A stretch of 64,000 bases of DNA from TMED109 sp002684605. Lineage in GTDB: Bacteria; Pseudomonadota; Alphaproteobacteria; TMED109. Position 1 is the stretch's first letter; the number at the start of each line of letters is the position of its first letter. This document shows, in pieces, positions 61,590-64,000 of the stretch. Both the position numbers and the translations under genes were made by a program. The DNA is taken from the NCBI GenBank assembly GCA_913046335.1, contig CAJWSU010000002.1:124001-188000 (forward strand), written 5' to 3'. A model generated the notes under the pieces. The model was not told the origin of the DNA and did no database searches. It was given only the letters and a program-made list of their open reading frames with translations.

Positions 61590-61710
61590 GTATTTGAGGG
61601 GTAAAACAACACTCAAATTCGCACATGAATATGGCTAGAATAACTTTAGCCTTCCGGTGCTGTTTTTACAGCTCAATTTTCATGGCGGTACAACCGGATA
61701 AGGAGAAAAT
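61590..61710 (+). promoter_or_regulatory. structured 5' leader of rpsB
   Basis: Between dnaE and rpsB lie two hairpins. ATTTGAG (61592-61598) pairs with CTCAAAT (61612-61618). TCCGGT (61653-61658) pairs with ACCGGA (61693-61698), enclosing GCTGT/ACAGC (61659-61663 with 61668-61672). The second structure ends 3 nt before the rpsB ribosome binding site AGGAGAA. Similar leaders bind ribosomal protein S2 for feedback control of rpsB-tsf. The region has better pairing than its AT-rich surroundings. Confidence 0.6.
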
Positions 61711-61714
61711 AATT

Positions 61715-62575
61715 ATGACTATGCCTAGTTTTACAATGAAGGAATTACTTGAAGCCGGAATACATTTTGGCCATCAAAAAAATAGATGGAACCCAAAAAT
61801 GGAACCATATTTATTTGGAGAGAGAAATGGTATTCATATTATTGATCTTCAACAAACATTTCCACTGATAAGTAAGGCATTAAAGATTTTACGAGATATT
61901 GGAGCTAACGGAGGAAGGGTTCTGTTTGTTGGTACTAAGCGTCAGGCGCAAAGTATTGTTGCAGAAACTGCTATAAACTCAGGTCAATACTTTATGAATC
62001 ATAGGTGGTTAGGTGGAACTTTAACGAATTGGAAAACTATATCTAAATCTATAGTTAGGTTAAAAAAATATGATGAGATTTTAAATAAAGAAGATACAGG
62101 TCTAACAAAAAAAGAATTAGTTGGTATCCAAAAACAAAGGACAAAACTAGAAGCTTCTCTTGGTGGAATAAAAGATATGGGAGGTTTGCCAGATGCTGTG
62201 TTTGTAATAGATACAAACAAAGAGCATATTGCTATTACGGAAGCTAATGTTCTTAAAATTCCAGTTATAGCAATTATAGACTCAAATAGTAATCCAGATG
62301 GCGTAGATTTTCCAATTCCAGGAAACGATGATGCTACTAGAGCTATAGCATTATATTGTAAATTAGCTTCAGAATCTATTTTAGATGGCTTGCAAGAAAC
62401 ATTTGCTGCTTCTGGTAAAGATTTAGGTGCTAGTGATGTTATTAAAGAAGAAATCACAGTTGAAAAAACACCTGTAGGTGGAGAAGAAATTAATCCTAAT
62501 CCTAAAGAATCTTTGGAAGATAAGAAGCAAGCCGATATGAAAATTGCTGACGATGCTAAAATAGATAAAACTTAA
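61715..62575 (+). CDS. rpsB: 30S ribosomal protein S2
   Basis: A 286-residue small-subunit protein. MKELLEAGIHFGHQKNRWNPKMEPYLFGERNGIHIIDLQQT and VLFVGTKRQAQ, with HRWLGGTLTNWKTI and PDAVFVIDTNKEHIAITEA, are standard S2 text. The acidic C-terminal tail after about residue 245 is longer than in E. coli and low in complexity. I chose ATG 61715 with AGGAGAA 7 nt upstream; the open frame extends to 61625 but that part is the structured leader and has no S2 homology. Confidence 0.96.
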   Translation: MTMPSFTMKELLEAGIHFGHQKNRWNPKMEPYLFGERNGIHIIDLQQTFPLISKALKILRDIGANGGRVLFVGTKRQAQSIVAETAINSGQYFMNHRWLGGTLTNWKTISKSIVRLKKYDEILNKEDTGLTKKELVGIQKQRTKLEASLGGIKDMGGLPDAVFVIDTNKEHIAITEANVLKIPVIAIIDSNSNPDGVDFPIPGNDDATRAIALYCKLASESILDGLQETFAASGKDLGASDVIKEEITVEKTPVGGEEINPNPKESLEDKKQADMKIADDAKIDKT

Positions 62576-62603
62576 TAAATAATAATAAAATAAGGAGGCA
62601 ATA

Positions 62604-63530
62604 ATGTCTTTAATAACCGCAGCATTAGTTAAGGAATTAAGAGAAAAAACAGGTGCAGGTATGATGGATTGTAAAAATGCACTAGTGGAAACTAATGGAA
62701 ACATTGAAGAATCAATAGACTGGTTAAGAAAAAAAGGTATATCTGGAGCTGAAAAGAAATCGGTTAGAGTTGCAGCTGACGGTGTGGTTACAGTTTCTAT
62801 GAGTGATAATTCAGCAGCTTTAGTTGAAATAAATTCTGAAACAGATTTTGTTTCTAGAAATCCTGATTTTCAAAATTTTGCAAGAAATGTATCTAAAATT
62901 GCTTTAAATTCAGGTTCTAGTTTAGAGGAATTAGAAAATGCTAAATATTTAGATTCTGGAAAAAGTGTTAAAGATACATTAACAGATTTAATTGGATTAA
63001 TTGGCGAAAATATCGTTTTGAGAAGAACAGTATTATTTAATAGTTCATCAAATATTTTTGCTTCATATATTCATGGTCAAATTGATAAAGGTTTAGGAAA
63101 AATAGGAGTTATAGTAGTTATAGAAAGTAATGGAGACGTAATAAAGGTTAAAGAATTTGGAAAAAAATTATCGATGCATATTGCAGCTTCTAAGCCTGTT
63201 GCTATAAGTGCTAATGATGTGGACCCATCTATAATTGATAGAGAAAGAAAGATATTAATTGAGCAGGCAAAAGATTCTGGAAAACCTGATAACATTATTG
63301 AAAAAATGGTAGAAGGTCGAATATCTAAATTTTTTTCAGAAATAACACTTTTAGATCAAATTTGGGTTATGGATGGAGAAACAAAAGTATCTAAAGTCAT
63401 AGAAAATATTGAAAAAGAGATTTCTTCTAATATAATAATTAAGGATTTTAAATATTTTATTCTAGGTGACGGAATTGAAATAGAAACGAAAGATTTTGCA
63501 ACTGAGGTAGCTGAGACAATAAATAGTTAA
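62604..63530 (+). CDS. tsf: translation elongation factor Ts
   Basis: A 308-residue guanine-nucleotide exchange factor for EF-Tu. MSLITAALVKELREKTGAGMMDCKNALVETNGNIEESIDWLRKKGISGAEKKSVRVAADG is the N-terminal UBA-like domain, and NSETDFVSRNPDFQNF is the TDFV motif that opens EF-Tu. The core and dimerisation modules follow at normal length. It has a near-perfect ribosome binding site AAGGAGG and is cotranscribed with rpsB, 28 nt downstream. Confidence 0.97.
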   Translation: MSLITAALVKELREKTGAGMMDCKNALVETNGNIEESIDWLRKKGISGAEKKSVRVAADGVVTVSMSDNSAALVEINSETDFVSRNPDFQNFARNVSKIALNSGSSLEELENAKYLDSGKSVKDTLTDLIGLIGENIVLRRTVLFNSSSNIFASYIHGQIDKGLGKIGVIVVIESNGDVIKVKEFGKKLSMHIAASKPVAISANDVDPSIIDRERKILIEQAKDSGKPDNIIEKMVEGRISKFFSEITLLDQIWVMDGETKVSKVIENIEKEISSNIIIKDFKYFILGDGIEIETKDFATEVAETINS

Positions 63531-63548
63531 TTAAATTAACGGTAATGT

Positions 63549-64000
63549 ATGAAAACTTTAGATAAAGATAGAAGAGAAAAGGATAAATTTTTTTCTCGAG
63601 TTATGATTAAATTGTCTGGAGAAGCCTTACTTGGCTCTAAAGAATTTGGAATAGATTCAGATATTGTAGATAAAATTGCTTTAGATGTTGTTAATGTAGC
63701 CAAAAATAATAAAGAAGTGTGCATAGTTGTTGGTGGTGGAAATATTTTTAGGGGTGTCGCTGGAGCATCACAAGGTATAGAAAGAGGTACAGCTGATAGT
63801 ATGGGTATGCTTGCAACTGTTATTAATGCACTTGCTATTCAAAATTCTATTGAAAAATATAATATTCCTTCAAGAGTATTATCTGCTGTGCCAATGCAAA
63901 CTGTATGCGAACCATTTATAAGAAGAAAAGCGATAAGACACCTTGAAAAAGGAAGAATAGTTATATTTGCAGGAGGAACAGGTAATCCTTATTTTACAAC
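63549..64000 (+). CDS. pyrH: UMP kinase, 5' part
   Basis: The first 150 codons of UMP kinase, cut by the window end. After a short basic N-terminus, RVMIKLSGEALLGSKEFGID is the ATP-binding start, VVGGGNIFRGVAG gives the UMP loop, DSMGMLATVINALAIQN follows, and VIFAGGTGNPYFTT is the allosteric/UMP region. It makes UDP from UMP. The order rpsB-tsf-pyrH is near universal. ATG 63549 is the only in-frame start; the ATG at 63545 runs into a stop after six codons. Confidence 0.96.
   Translation, partial: MKTLDKDRREKDKFFSRVMIKLSGEALLGSKEFGIDSDIVDKIALDVVNVAKNNKEVCIVVGGGNIFRGVAGASQGIERGTADSMGMLATVINALAIQNSIEKYNIPSRVLSAVPMQTVCEPFIRRKAIRHLEKGRIVIFAGGTGNPYFT

Noticed and set aside
61625..61714. N-terminal extension of rpsB by 30 codons from ATG 61625
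   Set aside because: The extension has no S2 resemblance, lies in the structured leader, and a good ribosome binding site marks ATG 61715.
1..64000. CRISPR arrays, insertion sequences, phage genes, toxin-antitoxin pairs
   Set aside because: No repeat-spacer pattern, transposase, integrase, attachment-site duplication or toxin-like gene was found on reading.

Overview
The window comes from an AT-rich, tightly packed genome that looks like a free-living marine alphaproteobacterium. The lineage call rests on gene order: nuoA-N, birA, coaX, rnj, mce, a DUF1467 gene, proS, lolC/E, lolD, dnaE, and then rpsB-tsf-pyrH. That is the usual alphaproteobacterial arrangement, and proS is the short alphaproteobacterial form. 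Low GC, tiny or overlapping intergenic gaps, TTG/GTG starts and many transporters and CoA enzymes fit an oligotroph (AEGEAN-169/HIMB59-like or another AT-rich marine clade). The exact clade cannot be fixed by reading alone.

Positions 1-36,630 are an accessory catabolic region with genes on both strands. It opens with the end of a HpcH/CitE-type CoA-ester lyase, followed on the minus strand by an enoyl-CoA hydratase, an acyl-CoA ligase and a class III CoA-transferase. A divergent plus-strand unit holds a Baeyer-Villiger monooxygenase, a double NIPSNAP-domain protein and a PCu(A)C copper chaperone. Next come an aldehyde dehydrogenase and a thiamin-precursor ABC transporter (thiY-thiZ-thiX order) with a clear TPP riboswitch. 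The amtB - winged-helix gene - porin block follows; amtB and the porin each have a sigma-54-like promoter. The porin 3' region holds a candidate anti-Shine-Dalgarno small RNA. An RraA-like gene faces a minus-strand run of two MDR reductases, two amidohydrolases, a haloacid-dehalogenase-like protein, a crotonase and glycerol kinase. A nitronate-monooxygenase/feruloyl-CoA-synthase-like pair converges on a five-gene LIV-type ABC transporter. Then come three SDRs, two GST-like proteins, a PaaI-type thioesterase and an enolase-superfamily enzyme. Together these suggest uptake, CoA activation, side-chain degradation and redox processing of exogenous carbonyl, ring or acid compounds. No substrate can be assigned from sequence.

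Positions 36,903-50,891 encode a complete 14-subunit respiratory complex I in standard order, with no inserted accessory genes. Positions 50,888-61,554 hold biotin ligase, type III pantothenate kinase, RNase J, methylmalonyl-CoA epimerase, a DUF1467 membrane protein, prolyl-tRNA synthetase, LolC/E and LolD, and the replicative polymerase alpha subunit. The window ends with a structured leader, rpsB, tsf and the 5' part of pyrH. Everything after 36.9 kb is on the plus strand.

The points most worth checking are the candidate small RNA behind the porin, the two sigma-54-like promoters around amtB and the porin, the TPP aptamer that overlaps its own ribosome binding site, the structured rpsB leader, and several enzymes with substitutions at normally invariant residues.
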